Position numbers and translations under genes: made by a program | Assembly (NCBI RefSeq): GCF_003862495.1 | Contig: NZ_RRCH01000003.1 | Location: 372,001-436,000 of the forward strand | From: Halocatena pleomorpha | GTDB lineage: Archaea > Halobacteriota > Halobacteria > Halobacteriales > Haloarculaceae | Direction: 5' to 3' | DNA: 64,000 bases | Shown: positions 26,432 through 35,722 of the stretch, one piece after another | Layout: each line of letters opens with the position of its first letter | How positions within the stretch are numbered: position 1 is the stretch's first letter | Notes under the pieces: generated by a model | What the model saw: only the letters and a program-made list of their open reading frames with translations | What the model was told of the DNA's origin: nothing | Databases searched by the model: none

Positions 26432-26698
26432 TCAGGAAGTCCAGACGAGTTCGAGTGACAGCTTCGCGGTGCAGATCGGATCGAGAAGCTGTTCGTCCTC
26501 GGTTGTGGACTCTGCCTCCTTCGCGTCCAAATATCCTGAGCATCGGCCTTTGTTGAGTATCCGAGAGATCGTTGTGGTCGAACCACACTGTGGGCAGTCG
26601 AGAAAGAGTTCGTCCTCTCCCTCGTGCAACGCGTCGGGTTCGATTATCATTCGGGCTTTCGTGGGCGTTTTTTCGTTCTCTGGTGAGGTGTCTGACAT
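26432..26698 (-). CDS. Small zinc-binding protein (DUF7837-like)
   Basis: An 88-residue protein starting MSDTSPENEKTPTK. A zinc-finger-like CPQCGSTTTISRILNKGRC segment gives four possible cysteine ligands with a later PICTAKL cysteine, and the end reads KLSLELVWTS. This matches a haloarchaeal zinc-binding family of unknown function. The upstream ATG at 26728 adds ten residues without conserved content. It is convergent with the CBS gene. Confidence 0.75.
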   Translation of the reverse strand: MSDTSPENEKTPTKARMIIEPDALHEGEDELFLDCPQCGSTTTISRILNKGRCSGYLDAKEAESTTEDEQLLDPICTAKLSLELVWTS

Positions 26699-26749
26699 TG
26701 CTGTTGTGTGTACGGCAAGCGCGGGCAAAAGTCCGCGGACCGCCCTGGT

Positions 26750-27022
26750 TCACGATTCGAGTTTCTCAACGATCTGTTGGGCCTGTTCTTTTGCGCTATC
26801 CTCGTCCATCCCTTCGGTCGGGATCAGCACACTCTCTACCAGCCAGTCGTCCGACCCCGCCGTTTGCCCGGTGCGAACCTCGCTTCCCTCCGATACCGAT
26901 TCTGCCGCGTTTGCCGCCCAGTCCGGTGTGCGGATCGTATCGAACTGATCCGGATCGTTGTATCTGACGTGGTAGTAGTTATCGCTCTGTTCGATCATAT
27001 CCGGGTCTGGTGTCTCGGCCAT
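26750..27022 (-). CDS. Conserved small haloarchaeal protein, 90 aa
   Basis: From ATG 27022 the sequence reads MAETPDPDMIEQSDNYYHVR, then NDPDQFDTIRTPDWAANAAE and a C-terminal helix EDSAKEQAQQIVEKLES. The YHVR-YNDPDQFDTIRTPDWA block is conserved in a haloarchaeal family without a named function. It is very acidic and shows no TM or metal motif. It lies 51 nt upstream of the zinc-binding protein, on the same strand. Confidence 0.65.
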   Translation of the reverse strand: MAETPDPDMIEQSDNYYHVRYNDPDQFDTIRTPDWAANAAESVSEGSEVRTGQTAGSDDWLVESVLIPTEGMDEDSAKEQAQQIVEKLES

Positions 27023-27148
27023 ACTCGATGGAAAACGATCCAGCATTGAAAACGCCGTCCCGGAATTTGCAGCTATCACCGAGACGTTTCGACGCCCGTC
27101 TTGCCCCGGTTCATTCGGCAGAATTCGACGCAGAAGGCGGCACAGAGA

Positions 27149-27508
27149 TTACATCCCGACGACCCCGACGGCGTCGGGCGCGACGATTCCCAACGCCGCA
27201 AGCACGTACAGAATGATCAACGAGGCTACCCACGCGATCAGCGCGATCCCGATGGCACTGATCCAACCGCCGGGATACCGCCAGTTGATTACGCCGAGAT
27301 ACGCCAGCAGCCCGAGGAGTGGACCGAGAAACGGGATCCAACCGAGGAAAAGGGCAACAATGGCCCACACGACTGAGGCGATAAGCGCTGTGATGATCGC
27401 ATACGTGAAGCTTTCCGTATCGGTGATGATACGGGCACCGATGTAGATACCAGTTGCTCCGACGAGCAGACTGATCACGAATACGACCAGTGTGTCGATG
27501 ACTGCCAT
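27149..27508 (-). CDS. Four-TM membrane protein
   Basis: A 119-residue protein starting MAVIDTLVVFVISLLVGATG. Four hydrophobic helices are visible, with FLGWIPFLGPLLGLLAYLG and INWRYPGGWISAIGIALIAW blocks. It resembles small haloarchaeal membrane proteins of unknown function. The upstream ATG at 27553 is less likely because the added residues are basic and not conserved in type. Confidence 0.7.
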   Translation of the reverse strand: MAVIDTLVVFVISLLVGATGIYIGARIITDTESFTYAIITALIASVVWAIVALFLGWIPFLGPLLGLLAYLGVINWRYPGGWISAIGIALIAWVASLIILYVLAALGIVAPDAVGVVGM

Positions 27509-27802
27509 GCGTAAGGTAAGGATCCTCTGGACGCTACTCGTTCTGTCTTCCAATACAAGGTTGTGGATCGCAGTGCAGTCCTCGGGGGGTAAGAAGACGC
27601 GTGCGTAAACCGTTCACCGACAACAACGCGCGACAGTCGATTTTCCACCACCGTGGGCGACGACGAACGTTACCGGACAGTTGCTTTTGCAAGCATGAAT
27701 CATTACAGGAGAGTTCATATCTACCGACACCAGTACAAATTTGACCGTTCGAATCGTAGTGACGATTACCCTGCCCGCTCGACCGCAGGGGGAGGGAGAC
27801 AA

Positions 27803-28015
27803 ATGACCCAGAATGGTGGTCTCACACCGGCGGAAAGAACAGGCTCGTCAACAACGGTGACGATCACCTGCAATGAATGCCAACACCGCCAGTCGGTCGG
27901 ACTGTCCGCTCCAGCCACCCTCTCCGACCGGCGTCCCGACGGCGTCGTCGAAAGCGTTTGTCCGACGTGCGGAGAGATAACCGTCACTGGATTCCGGTAC
28001 ATCGATGACCGATGA
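27803..28015 (+). CDS. Small zinc-ribbon protein, 70 aa
   Basis: From ATG 27803 (MTQNGGLTPAERTGSSTTVT) the product has two CxxC knuckles, ITCNECQHRQS and VCPTCGEI, separated by about 35 residues, so it should bind one zinc. The family is not recognised. The upstream part of the frame, starting at 27653, is Arg/Tyr-rich and looks non-coding. It is convergent with the DUF389 gene. Confidence 0.6.
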   Translation: MTQNGGLTPAERTGSSTTVTITCNECQHRQSVGLSAPATLSDRRPDGVVESVCPTCGEITVTGFRYIDDR

Positions 28016-28057
28016 ACAACGTCCACACTCGACGACAAATGGGAGTAAACACTGCCA

Positions 28058-29386
28058 TCACGTCCCTAACGGGGACGGTCGACTCGGGACGTTCACGCGA
28101 CTGGTGTTTGAATACTGGTAGCTATCGAAGCGAACGCGGACAATGGGAGTCTCGTCGGTCGATTCGGTGATTCGTCTATCCAACGTTTCTGCCACCTCCG
28201 GAGGGGGACTATCGCCATCCGTGCGGCTCACGACAACCGTGACCGTCTCAGGGGAACTGAACGGACCGGGACCAGTGTACTCGGTTCGCACCGTGACCGG
28301 TTCAAGAGACGCGTATTCGGGAGCAGCGAGCGTTGTTTCCACTTCGTGATTGACTGTTTGTTCGAACGAGCTTTGTTCATAAAAGGCTCCCGCCGTGAGA
28401 ACGGTGAGTGCAATCAGAACGATCCCCGTCACAACAACGAGCCACGTTCCGGAGTCGGCTGAAACCAGCCATCCCTGACGTTGAGGACGGTACTGGAACC
28501 ACCACAGTACGGCGAAGGCGCTTGCGTTGATCAGGAGGAGCGTGAGCACCAACAGCAACAACGAACCGACGGCCAGCCGGGACGCGCCCCACATGGCGGC
28601 GATCCCGACGGTCGCGGCCGCAGGAATGAGTGCGGCCGCGATCATCACGCCGACGAGCGATGTGGAGCCTTTGGTCGTCAACGCGAAGGCACCAGCGGCA
28701 CCGGAGGCGATCCCGATCAGAGCAGTGAACCAGTTCGGTGCACTCCGGAGGGAAATCAACTCGACCGTCGAAACGTCTAGCGAGTTCGGTGCGATCCCGC
28801 CGAGCTGCAGGCCGACGCTGCACAACATTGCTCCGAGAATCGCCACTCCGAAGCCGAGCGCCTGATTCCGAAGGCTGTGTAACAGCATTTTCCGATCCCC
28901 AGTGGCAGCACCGACAGTGGCAGTCATCACCGGACCGATAATGGGGGCGATGACCATCGATCCCACGACGACCGCTGGTGAGTCCATGAGTAGCCCCACG
29001 GTTGCGACGATCGCGCTCAGAAAGATCATCACGAGAAACGATCGGAGATCGTAGCTGATGTCTCGCGCTTTCGATTTGAGTTCGAGGCGGGTCAGCGTGT
29101 CGAAATCACTCGCAAACCGATCGAGAAGCGACTCCGATCGAGGCGTTGACGCTCCTTCGAGGCTTATGACGGTGGTGTACTGCTCCTCATCGATCCCCAT
29201 ATCGATCAAGCGATCGAACACGTACCCGATCGCGTCGGTCGGCACCGGGAATTCGATGAGCCACTTCGTGGTATCAGGTTCGTTCGTCCGGACCCGCCGT
29301 CGGATGTAGTCGATCCCCTCCGAATCGAGGAAGTCGGTGACGGTGTCGTGTTGTCGATCGGAAACGAGTAGCTGAACGAGACGCAC
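28058..29386 (-). CDS. DUF389 / TIGR00341-family membrane protein
   Basis: GTG at 29386 gives VRLVQLLVSDRQHDTVTDFL, the standard N-terminus of the family, and a 442-residue protein. A cytosolic regulatory domain (1-130) is followed by the DUF389 membrane core with six TM segments (SPAVVVGSMVIAPIIGPVM, TKGSTSLVGVMIAAALIPAAA) and a C-terminal soluble domain. The longer open frame upstream overlaps the glycosylase gene and is Arg-rich, so it was rejected. Function of the family is unknown. Confidence 0.85.
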   Translation of the reverse strand: MRLVQLLVSDRQHDTVTDFLDSEGIDYIRRRVRTNEPDTTKWLIEFPVPTDAIGYVFDRLIDMGIDEEQYTTVISLEGASTPRSESLLDRFASDFDTLTRLELKSKARDISYDLRSFLVMIFLSAIVATVGLLMDSPAVVVGSMVIAPIIGPVMTATVGAATGDRKMLLHSLRNQALGFGVAILGAMLCSVGLQLGGIAPNSLDVSTVELISLRSAPNWFTALIGIASGAAGAFALTTKGSTSLVGVMIAAALIPAAATVGIAAMWGASRLAVGSLLLLVLTLLLINASAFAVLWWFQYRPQRQGWLVSADSGTWLVVVTGIVLIALTVLTAGAFYEQSSFEQTVNHEVETTLAAPEYASLEPVTVRTEYTGPGPFSSPETVTVVVSRTDGDSPPPEVAETLDRRITESTDETPIVRVRFDSYQYSNTSRVNVPSRPSPLGT

Positions 29387-29433
29387 ACCGGATTGACGAC
29401 GGGCAATAAGAAAAATGTGCCCCGTGATCGTCT

Positions 29434-30000
29434 CTATGAGGTGCGCTCTGACTGTACGTTCTCTGCTGCTAAACGGAGATCCTCTGCGAGGGCATCGAGG
29501 GTGCTGTCGTCGTAAAACGACGCCGCTGGGTGGTACGTTGGCACGACAAGTCGACTGTTCCGCTCGTAGGCCTGTCCACGCAGCGCTGAGATCGTCCGAT
29601 CGGTATCGAGCAGCTCGCGGGAGGCAAACGTTCCCAGCGGCACCACGACAGTGGGATCGACGCGTTCGAGTTCCGCGTCGAGAAGCGGTTTCCACGCGTC
29701 GATCTCCTCCCGACGGGGATTGCGATTCTCCGGTGGTCTGACCTTCACGAGGTTCGTGATGTACGGCTCCACCCGGTCGAGACCGACATCCTCGAACAAC
29801 GAACGGAGCCGTGTCCCCGCCGGTCCGACGAACGGCTCGTTCTGTTTGACTTCCTGTTCACCAGGGGCTTCCCCGACGAGCACGATCTCCGCGTCGAGCG
29901 ATCCGCTGCCCGGAACGAACCGAGAACGGTCGTACTGATCTTCGGGAACGTTCGTAAGCGCTTCGTCGAATTCGGTGTCGAAATCGGATTCGATGGTCAT
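29434..30000 (-). CDS. Family-4 uracil-DNA glycosylase, cysteine-less
   Basis: A 188-residue glycosylase removing uracil from DNA. It shows VLVGEAPGEQE (motif A, 41-50), PFVGPAGTRL, ITNLVKVRPPENRNP and VPTYHPAASF (motif B His). Family-4 enzymes bind a [4Fe-4S] cluster through four cysteines; here the protein has no cysteine at all (V87 and W103 stand where two ligands occur). Either the cluster has been lost in this haloarchaeal branch or the fold is stabilised otherwise. It is monocistronic, next to the DUF389 gene. Confidence 0.85.
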   Translation of the reverse strand: MTIESDFDTEFDEALTNVPEDQYDRSRFVPGSGSLDAEIVLVGEAPGEQEVKQNEPFVGPAGTRLRSLFEDVGLDRVEPYITNLVKVRPPENRNPRREEIDAWKPLLDAELERVDPTVVVPLGTFASRELLDTDRTISALRGQAYERNSRLVVPTYHPAASFYDDSTLDALAEDLRLAAENVQSERTS

Positions 30001-30098
30001 AGTGTGGGTAACCGGACGGGACTACGGGGAGACGTATCAATCACTCCCATTCGTGTTCTGGGGGACGCCAACGCCGGTGGTGGGCACCGCGTGATCGG

Positions 30099-31676
30099 TC
30101 ACGTGCTGTCCGATCGGTCGCCCTGAAGGAGATGGTCGTACCGGTCAAGCTCCGTGACCGCTGGCGTGTCGAGGACAGTGCCATCGATGTCGAACCGAGA
30201 GCCGTGACACGGACAGTCCCAAGACTTCTCGCCGTCGTTCCACCTGAGGAGACATCCCATGTGGGGACAGATGGCCGAGACGGCGTGGAGCCGTCCCGAC
30301 TCATCGCGGTAAGCTGCGACGGGATCTTCTTGTTCGGTGACAACCACCGCCTCGTCCCGATCGAGTTGCGAACGGTCGAACCGAGGGGGACTCCCGATCC
30401 GATCCCCGATTCGGTGTTTCGCGGCGGGGACGTTGTGCGACAACAACTGTCCAGCCGAGGCTCGTAGATTGAGTCGCGTCGGCTGATACACCGACCGATA
30501 CGGGTTCTCCCGGTCGAGAATCAGATCACTGAGGAGTCGTCCGGCAGCAGTCCCGTTGGTCATCCCCCAGCCACCGAATCCGGTCGCCACGTACAGGTGG
30601 CGCATCTGGGGTGCGAGCCGACCCACGAACGGAACGTGATCGATGGCGACGTAATCCTGTGTTGCCCATCGATACTCGATCGATTCGACGTCGAACCGTT
30701 CGCGGGCTTGGCGCTCCAGTCGACGGTAGTGCTCTTTTGTGCTGTTGCCGTGGCCCGTTCGGTGATTCTGACCGCCGATCAACACCATCGACGCGTTGTC
30801 ATCGGGATGTGGTCGAACCGAAAAGTACGGCTCTTCGGGATCGTAGTACAGACCCTTCGGAGGCTCGGTGGCGAGGCGCACACCGAGGACATACGAGCGT
30901 TTCGGGGAGAGCCGGGCGAAATAGAGGGCGGGATCCCGAATGGGGAAATGCGTCCCGATCACGACGTCGTTAGCGATCACCGCACCGTGATCGGTTGTCA
31001 CGCGACACGGTGTGCCGTCCGTAACGTCTCGGACCGTCGTCCGTTCGAAGACGTGGCTGTCGTCGCCGGGAATGGTTCGTGTGAGTTCCAGCAGATACCG
31101 TCGGGGGTTGAACCGCGCTTGGTCGGTGAACTCGACGGCTGCTTCTACGTCGTATGGTAGGTCCGTCGATTCGACGTAGGACACAGGAAGCCCGAGGCGG
31201 CGCGCAGCGTCGACTTCTTCTCGTATCTTCTGGCGACCGGTTTCGGATTCGACGTACGTGTACGCCGGCGTGCGCACGAACTCACAATCGATTCCCTGCG
31301 CTTCGATGGTCGTCTCGACCTGATCGATGGCTGCCTCGTTGGCGTTGGCGTACTGGCGAGCGTGCTGCTGGCCGAAATGATCACAGAGGTGTGCGTACAA
31401 CAGGCCGTGTAACGACGTGAGCTTCGCGGTCGTGCGTCCAGTGACGGCACACAGGATTCGATCGCGTTCGATCAGGGCAACCGACTGACCGGCGTTTCGG
31501 AGTTCGTACGCCGTCGTGATGCCCGCGATCCCGCCACCGATGACGGCAGTGTCGACGCTCACCTCGCCATCGAGTGCTTCGTACCCCGTTTCGGGTGTGG
31601 TATCGAACCAGATCGGCTTGTGTCGTCCTGCCTGTCCGGCCGGGGAGCTGTCGTCCGGAGTGTTGGTGTTATCCAT
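30099..31676 (-). CDS. FAD-dependent oxidoreductase with C-terminal Rieske domain
   Basis: From ATG 31676 the product is 525 residues. The N-terminal DAO/DadA-type domain has the FAD-binding VDTAVIGGGIAGITTAYELR and a closing GFGGWGMTNGTAAGRLLSD. A [2Fe-2S] Rieske domain follows with both motifs: CPHMGCLLRW and CPCHGSRFD. The upstream part of the frame (to 31997) looks non-coding. Such fusions are predicted to oxidise amines or similar compounds; the substrate is unknown. Confidence 0.85.
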   Translation of the reverse strand: MDNTNTPDDSSPAGQAGRHKPIWFDTTPETGYEALDGEVSVDTAVIGGGIAGITTAYELRNAGQSVALIERDRILCAVTGRTTAKLTSLHGLLYAHLCDHFGQQHARQYANANEAAIDQVETTIEAQGIDCEFVRTPAYTYVESETGRQKIREEVDAARRLGLPVSYVESTDLPYDVEAAVEFTDQARFNPRRYLLELTRTIPGDDSHVFERTTVRDVTDGTPCRVTTDHGAVIANDVVIGTHFPIRDPALYFARLSPKRSYVLGVRLATEPPKGLYYDPEEPYFSVRPHPDDNASMVLIGGQNHRTGHGNSTKEHYRRLERQARERFDVESIEYRWATQDYVAIDHVPFVGRLAPQMRHLYVATGFGGWGMTNGTAAGRLLSDLILDRENPYRSVYQPTRLNLRASAGQLLSHNVPAAKHRIGDRIGSPPRFDRSQLDRDEAVVVTEQEDPVAAYRDESGRLHAVSAICPHMGCLLRWNDGEKSWDCPCHGSRFDIDGTVLDTPAVTELDRYDHLLQGDRSDST

Positions 31677-31904
31677 ATCGATCACCGGGTGCTGTGACAG
31701 AAGTAAGCCGACGCGCCCAGCGGGGAAGGCCGTTCGCCCGGTATTTACCGGGGAGTTGATGCTCATCCACGGCGGCACGAGTAGCCCCCTGATGGAGGCG
31801 CTGGATCGGTGGCGCAAAGCGCACCAGCCACAGCTAACGGGGGTCCTGAAACGCCTGCCAGTTCCTGCGTGATCGTTACGGTTACGGAGGACAGATCTCA
31901 GGCC

Positions 31905-32183
31905 ATGACGAGAGAAACGTCTACAGAGGGCGTGAGATCCGAGGACACGGGGCTGCCGATCATCGACGAGAGCGGAACCGAACTCGGCGTTATCCATGGC
32001 GTCGTGGCCGAGGACGTGACAATCGATCCCGCCGACACCCTTGACGACGCCACGATGACGACACTCGGATGGGATGACCCGAACGCGCTCCAGACGCTTC
32101 CGCGCGCCATGTTAGAGCGTGTTCCGTCCGGCATCGGGGCGTACGTCACAGTGTTTCGATTCCAGACGGGGACACACGAGTGA
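31905..32183 (+). CDS. PRC-barrel-like small protein
   Basis: A 92-residue protein starting MTRETSTEGVRSEDTGLPII. The core, DESGTELGVIHGVVAEDVTID, then LGWDDPNALQTLPRAMLERV, has the short beta strands of PRC-barrel-like haloarchaeal proteins. The start at 31905 follows a more usual N-terminus than the ATG at 31809. Function unknown. It is divergent from the FAD/Rieske gene. Confidence 0.55.
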   Translation: MTRETSTEGVRSEDTGLPIIDESGTELGVIHGVVAEDVTIDPADTLDDATMTTLGWDDPNALQTLPRAMLERVPSGIGAYVTVFRFQTGTHE

Positions 32184-32352
32184 TCGACGCGCCCAAACGA
32201 TGACCGGTCACAGTCGGCCGAACCTTCTTGTATAATGCCGTAGTAGATACCGATGCAATCAAACAGACGACCACGCTAATGCCGATGGGAGCCGCCGGAA
32301 CGATCCGCTTTCGTCGACCATCCCCTGTTTCGGGATTGCGCTCGGCAGTCAT
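32146..32352 (-). CDS. Possible small single-TM protein
   Basis: A 68-residue frame with one hydrophobic helix (PAAPIGISVVVCLIASVSTT) after a short polar head MTAERNPETGDGRRKR. The positive-in charge pattern suits a membrane protein. It overlaps the 3' end of the convergent PRC-like gene by 38 nt, and no family was recognised, so support is weak. Otherwise the gap 32184-32530 holds nothing I can identify. Confidence 0.3.
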   Translation of the reverse strand: MTAERNPETGDGRRKRIVPAAPIGISVVVCLIASVSTTALYKKVRPTVTGHRLGASITRVSPSGIETL

Positions 32353-32530
32353 CTATGAGCAGCCATGGCTCAGGGATCCACCGACCAGCAGAGCAGCACG
32401 GAGAGATCAACCGACGCAGCCAAATTAGAACGTCCCGTCCGAAGATGTCATGTCCACCCGTTTCCGAGTTCGACGACGCACAGCCAACCAACCGTCCGAC
32501 GCGTGCCGTCACGAGCCGGAGTGATCAGCC

Positions 32531-33478
32531 GTGACGAACATCGGATACACACTCAGTAGCGAGGAACGGGGACCGAACACGCTGGTCGAGAACGCGGTTC
32601 GCGCACAAGCGGCCGGCTTTGGGTATGCCCTCATCTCGGACCATTTTCATCCGTGGACCTCGACACAAGGAAACGCGCCGTTCGTCTGGAGCACGCTGGG
32701 GGCTGTCGCTGAGGCAACCGACTCGTTGGATGTCGGAACGGGCGTTACGTGTCCGACCGTGCGGATGCATCCAGCAGTGACAGCCCACGCAGTCGCCACC
32801 ACGGCGGCGATGTTCGACGGCCGCTTTTTCTTCGGCGTCGGCACGGGTGAGAACCTCAACGAGCACGTGACCGGCGACCGGTGGCCGCCGTTCGATGTCC
32901 GCTTGGAGATGCTCATAGAGGCGGTCGAAATCATGCGGAAACTCTGGACCGGCGAGAACGTCACCCACCGCGGGGACCATTACACCGTTGAGAACGCCCG
33001 GCTGTTCACGCTCCCAGAAGAACCACCGCCGATCTACGTCTCCGGAACAGGACCAAAATCGACTCGGGCGGCACGGGACATCGGTGACGGACTCGTTAGC
33101 ACCGCTCCCAAAGAGTCGCTGGTTGAGACGTTCACGGAGACGAACGATGGCCCGCGCTACGGACAGATGACGGTCTGCTATGCTGAATCGGAATCCGAAG
33201 CCCGCGAGATCGCCCACGAGTGGTGGCCGAACGTCGCGCTCGCCGGCGAGGTCGGACAGTTGCTCCCGACGCCCAAACAGTTTGAGCAGGCCGTGGAGAT
33301 GGTCACCGAGGACGACGTTGCCGAACTCGTCGCCTGTGGTCCCGATCCGGACGACCACATTGAGCTGATCGAAGCGTACGCCGATGCGGGGTTCGATCAC
33401 GTGTATGTTCATCAGGTCGGTCCCGATCAGGAGGGATTCTTCGATCTGTACGAGAACGAGATCCTTCCATCGTACTAA
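32531..33478 (+). CDS. F420-dependent LLM-family oxidoreductase
   Basis: This 315-residue TIM-barrel enzyme is of the luciferase-like, F420-dependent G6PD/TIGR03557 type. It carries ISDHFHPW (Asp, His, Trp of the F420 pocket) and GVGTGENLNEH with the catalytic-site Glu, plus GTGVTCPTVRMHPAV and PPPIYVSGTGPKS. The start is GTG 32531 (MTNIGYTLSSEERGP). The substrate is not known; members oxidise sugars, alcohols or other compounds with coenzyme F420, which haloarchaea make. Confidence 0.88.
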   Translation: MTNIGYTLSSEERGPNTLVENAVRAQAAGFGYALISDHFHPWTSTQGNAPFVWSTLGAVAEATDSLDVGTGVTCPTVRMHPAVTAHAVATTAAMFDGRFFFGVGTGENLNEHVTGDRWPPFDVRLEMLIEAVEIMRKLWTGENVTHRGDHYTVENARLFTLPEEPPPIYVSGTGPKSTRAARDIGDGLVSTAPKESLVETFTETNDGPRYGQMTVCYAESESEAREIAHEWWPNVALAGEVGQLLPTPKQFEQAVEMVTEDDVAELVACGPDPDDHIELIEAYADAGFDHVYVHQVGPDQEGFFDLYENEILPSY

Positions 33479-33499
33479 CGTATCGGTACCCATATCCGT

Positions 33500-34210
33500 T
33501 TATTCCTGCGCTGTCCGCTCCCAATGTTTGCTGGGTGTTGTCGTCACCTCGATACTGGGACTGTAATAACACACCGGCTCGGTGTCGGGGTGATCGAACC
33601 CGTTTGCCTGAAAGAGCGCGTTCTCAGTCGTCTCGACGCGTGCGTCGTACAGCGTCCACGACTCGTGTTCAATATCAGTGTACCGGATGTCTCCGTTCTG
33701 TGACTGGGTGTAGAGGCGGTGACGGTCGGTCAAGAACCCACTGAGCGAGTCTGGACCGGCCGTGAATGAGGACCCGGTCGGGCGGTACGTGGCGTCGTAA
33801 CTCGCTGGGCGGCTGCCTGGATGCCGTCGTCGACTCCGAAACCGGATCCCGTTCGTGCCGTTGTCGACGGACATCTGCGCGTAGTAGTACGGCAGGCAGT
33901 GAGTGAACCGCGCTCCGAGTACGGCGAGCACGCTGGGGGCGTCGAGGCTGAAAAAGTACACGCCAGGATCGCTGTCGTGAACGACGTACGTCCGTAGATT
34001 CAATTCCGGGAGATCAACTCCAAGGCGTCGGGGGACGCCGAGCGGTCGCGTCTCGGCGTTGACGAACGGAACGATCGTCAGCCACCCCGTACCGTCGTAC
34101 GTGTGAACGGCGAACGGCCCCGGAAGGTGAGAAGCGAGTAGCTCCGCTTCGACGGGCCAGTTAATGAACACAACGCGACGCCAACTGAACGCGAACGACG
34201 CGCTTACCAT
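33500..34210 (-). CDS. DUF2071-family protein
   Basis: A 236-residue protein starting MVSASFAFSWRRVVFINWPV. It contains the DUF2071 blocks FAVHTYDGTGWLTIVPF, LPELNLRTYVVHDSDPGVYF and PYYYAQM. The family is widespread in haloarchaea and actinobacteria and has no known activity. The ATG at 34210 fits the conserved WR-VLFANWPV-like start; the longer frame to 34372 overlaps the opposite promoter. Confidence 0.85.
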   Translation of the reverse strand: MVSASFAFSWRRVVFINWPVEAELLASHLPGPFAVHTYDGTGWLTIVPFVNAETRPLGVPRRLGVDLPELNLRTYVVHDSDPGVYFFSLDAPSVLAVLGARFTHCLPYYYAQMSVDNGTNGIRFRSRRRHPGSRPASYDATYRPTGSSFTAGPDSLSGFLTDRHRLYTQSQNGDIRYTDIEHESWTLYDARVETTENALFQANGFDHPDTEPVCYYSPSIEVTTTPSKHWERTAQE

Positions 34211-34385
34211 ACTGAACCACGCCGAAACCAGTTCATCACTCACAGAAACAAGCGTGTGGCCGATAGGGGCTTTGGTTGCAAATGGGCGTCCGTGCAGAGA
34301 CGTCTCAGTTGCGGAGACGCACGGTCGCACGCAGCAAGGGAATACAGGCCTCGTGACTAAGCCGACGGTCATCCGAGGAACGCCT

Positions 34386-34685
34386 ATGATCGATCAACTT
34401 TCGGTCGCCCGTCGGTCCGTTCAGCGGGCGAGTGAGACGACTGACAACGCAGTCGTCCGTGAACAACTCGCTTCGATCGATGAGGGTCTGATGGAACTCA
34501 CCGACGGTCAAACGACACAGGACACTGATCCCGGGATGGAAGTCGAGCGGCTCACGCCGATCGAGGAAAAGCTCACTGGACTCCTCGATACAGCAAGCGG
34601 TGATACCGAAACTCAAATCGCTGAGGCACGGGACGCGATCGACATCTTCCGGCAGGAACACACGGAATGGAACGCGGAGGAGTAA
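34386..34685 (+). CDS. DUF7553-like helical protein
   Basis: From ATG 34386 (MIDQLSVARRSVQRASETTD) a 99-residue, three-helix acidic protein follows the pattern of haloarchaeal DUF7553 proteins: SVQRASETTDNAVVREQL, RLTPIEEKLTGLLD, IAEARDAIDIFRQEH. No function is known. It begins a group of stress/metal-associated small genes running to 41.7 kb. Confidence 0.6.
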   Translation: MIDQLSVARRSVQRASETTDNAVVREQLASIDEGLMELTDGQTTQDTDPGMEVERLTPIEEKLTGLLDTASGDTETQIAEARDAIDIFRQEHTEWNAEE

Positions 34686-34771
34686 CCACGCGACAGAGAA
34701 CCGAACGTAGCTTTCGACTGCTGGTGGTCTGTTTATGGAACTAGCCGGTGATCTGTTAGCTGGTGATTGCA

Positions 34772-35254
34772 ATGACTGCCAACCAACTCGATGAAATGTT
34801 CGAGGATGGCCTGAAAAACATCTACTACACCGAACAGCAACTCGTCGATACGCTCTCAGAGCTTGAACAGCAAACCGCCGAAGACACGTTGCGAGAGGCC
34901 TTCTCGGAACACCGCTCGGAAACCGAAGAGCACGTCCACCGACTTGAAGAGGTGTTCGGGATGATGGATATGGAACCGGAGGGGAAACCGGATAGAGCAG
35001 TGGAGGGACTGATCGAGGATCACGACGAATTTGCCAGCAGAGATCCCGAGCAGCAGGTTCTCGATCGGTTCAACCTCTCGGCCGGACAGAAGACAGAACA
35101 TTACGAGATCGGTGCCTACGACACGCTCATTCCCACCGCTTCCGATCTCGGAATGGACGAGGCCGCCGATCTACTCGAACAGTCCCGGCAGGAAGAGGAA
35201 AACGCGTTGAATAAGCTGTCCGACATCAGCCGTGAGACTCGATCGCCGGAGTGA
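34772..35254 (+). CDS. DUF892 (YciE/YciF-like) ferritin-like protein
   Basis: A 160-residue four-helix protein of the ferritin-like YciE family: LDEMFEDGLKNIYYTEQQL, EHRSETEEHVHRLEEVF and YDTLIPTASDLGMDEAADLL. Metal-binding Glu/His residues (E, E-x2-H) are present. The family is stress-induced and may bind iron. ATG 34772 was chosen; a GTG lies three codons upstream. Confidence 0.85.
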   Translation: MTANQLDEMFEDGLKNIYYTEQQLVDTLSELEQQTAEDTLREAFSEHRSETEEHVHRLEEVFGMMDMEPEGKPDRAVEGLIEDHDEFASRDPEQQVLDRFNLSAGQKTEHYEIGAYDTLIPTASDLGMDEAADLLEQSRQEEENALNKLSDISRETRSPE

Positions 35255-35276
35255 TATCGGTCAATAGTCACACGAA

Positions 35277-35612
35277 CTACACAGACTCGTCTTCGTCCTG
35301 CTGATCGACGGGTTCGGTTTCTTCGGGGGCCGAACCACCGCGGTCGGAGTACCCCTCACGACCAACTGATTCTTTTGGCATCAGATTGAGAATCATCTGT
35401 CGAACTTCCGAGGGCGACTCGAACGTGGTCTCGCCCATCGGATCGAACAGTTCATCGATCGTGATCGGCTCGGCGTTGGTCCGGTTCACTTCGTGGTCGC
35501 CGTGCTCGTCGACCAACTCCTCGACTGTCATCGGATACGACGCCTCCTTAAGGATCGGCATGGTGTCTGTGAAGTCGACACCACCCACACGATCGGTCTC
35601 ATCTTCGGGCAT
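35277..35612 (-). CDS. DUF5789-family protein
   Basis: A 111-residue acidic protein. The block EASYPMTVEELVDEHGDHEV, then EPITIDELFDPMGETTFESP and SEVRQMILNLMP, is typical of haloarchaeal DUF5789 proteins, which have no assigned role. It is convergent with the ferritin-like gene and divergent from the DUF7130-like gene. Confidence 0.75.
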   Translation of the reverse strand: MPEDETDRVGGVDFTDTMPILKEASYPMTVEELVDEHGDHEVNRTNAEPITIDELFDPMGETTFESPSEVRQMILNLMPKESVGREGYSDRGGSAPEETEPVDQQDEDESV

Positions 35613-35722
35613 ATCCCTCCTTGGAGTCGGCGGCGGTATACGTCTTTACCACGCATATCCAGTTTGCAGAAAACAACGGAACCGGGCGGAGGTTTAAGTG
35701 ACTAGGCAGCGAGTAATCGAAC

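Noticed and set aside
29387-29695. N-terminal extension of the DUF389 gene
   Set aside because: It overlaps the glycosylase gene and reads as an Arg-rich non-coding stretch; GTG 29386 gives the family N-terminus.
31677-31997. N-terminal extension of the FAD/Rieske gene
   Set aside because: It is basic and Cys/Trp-rich, and overlaps the opposite PRC-like gene; the conserved protein starts at 31676.
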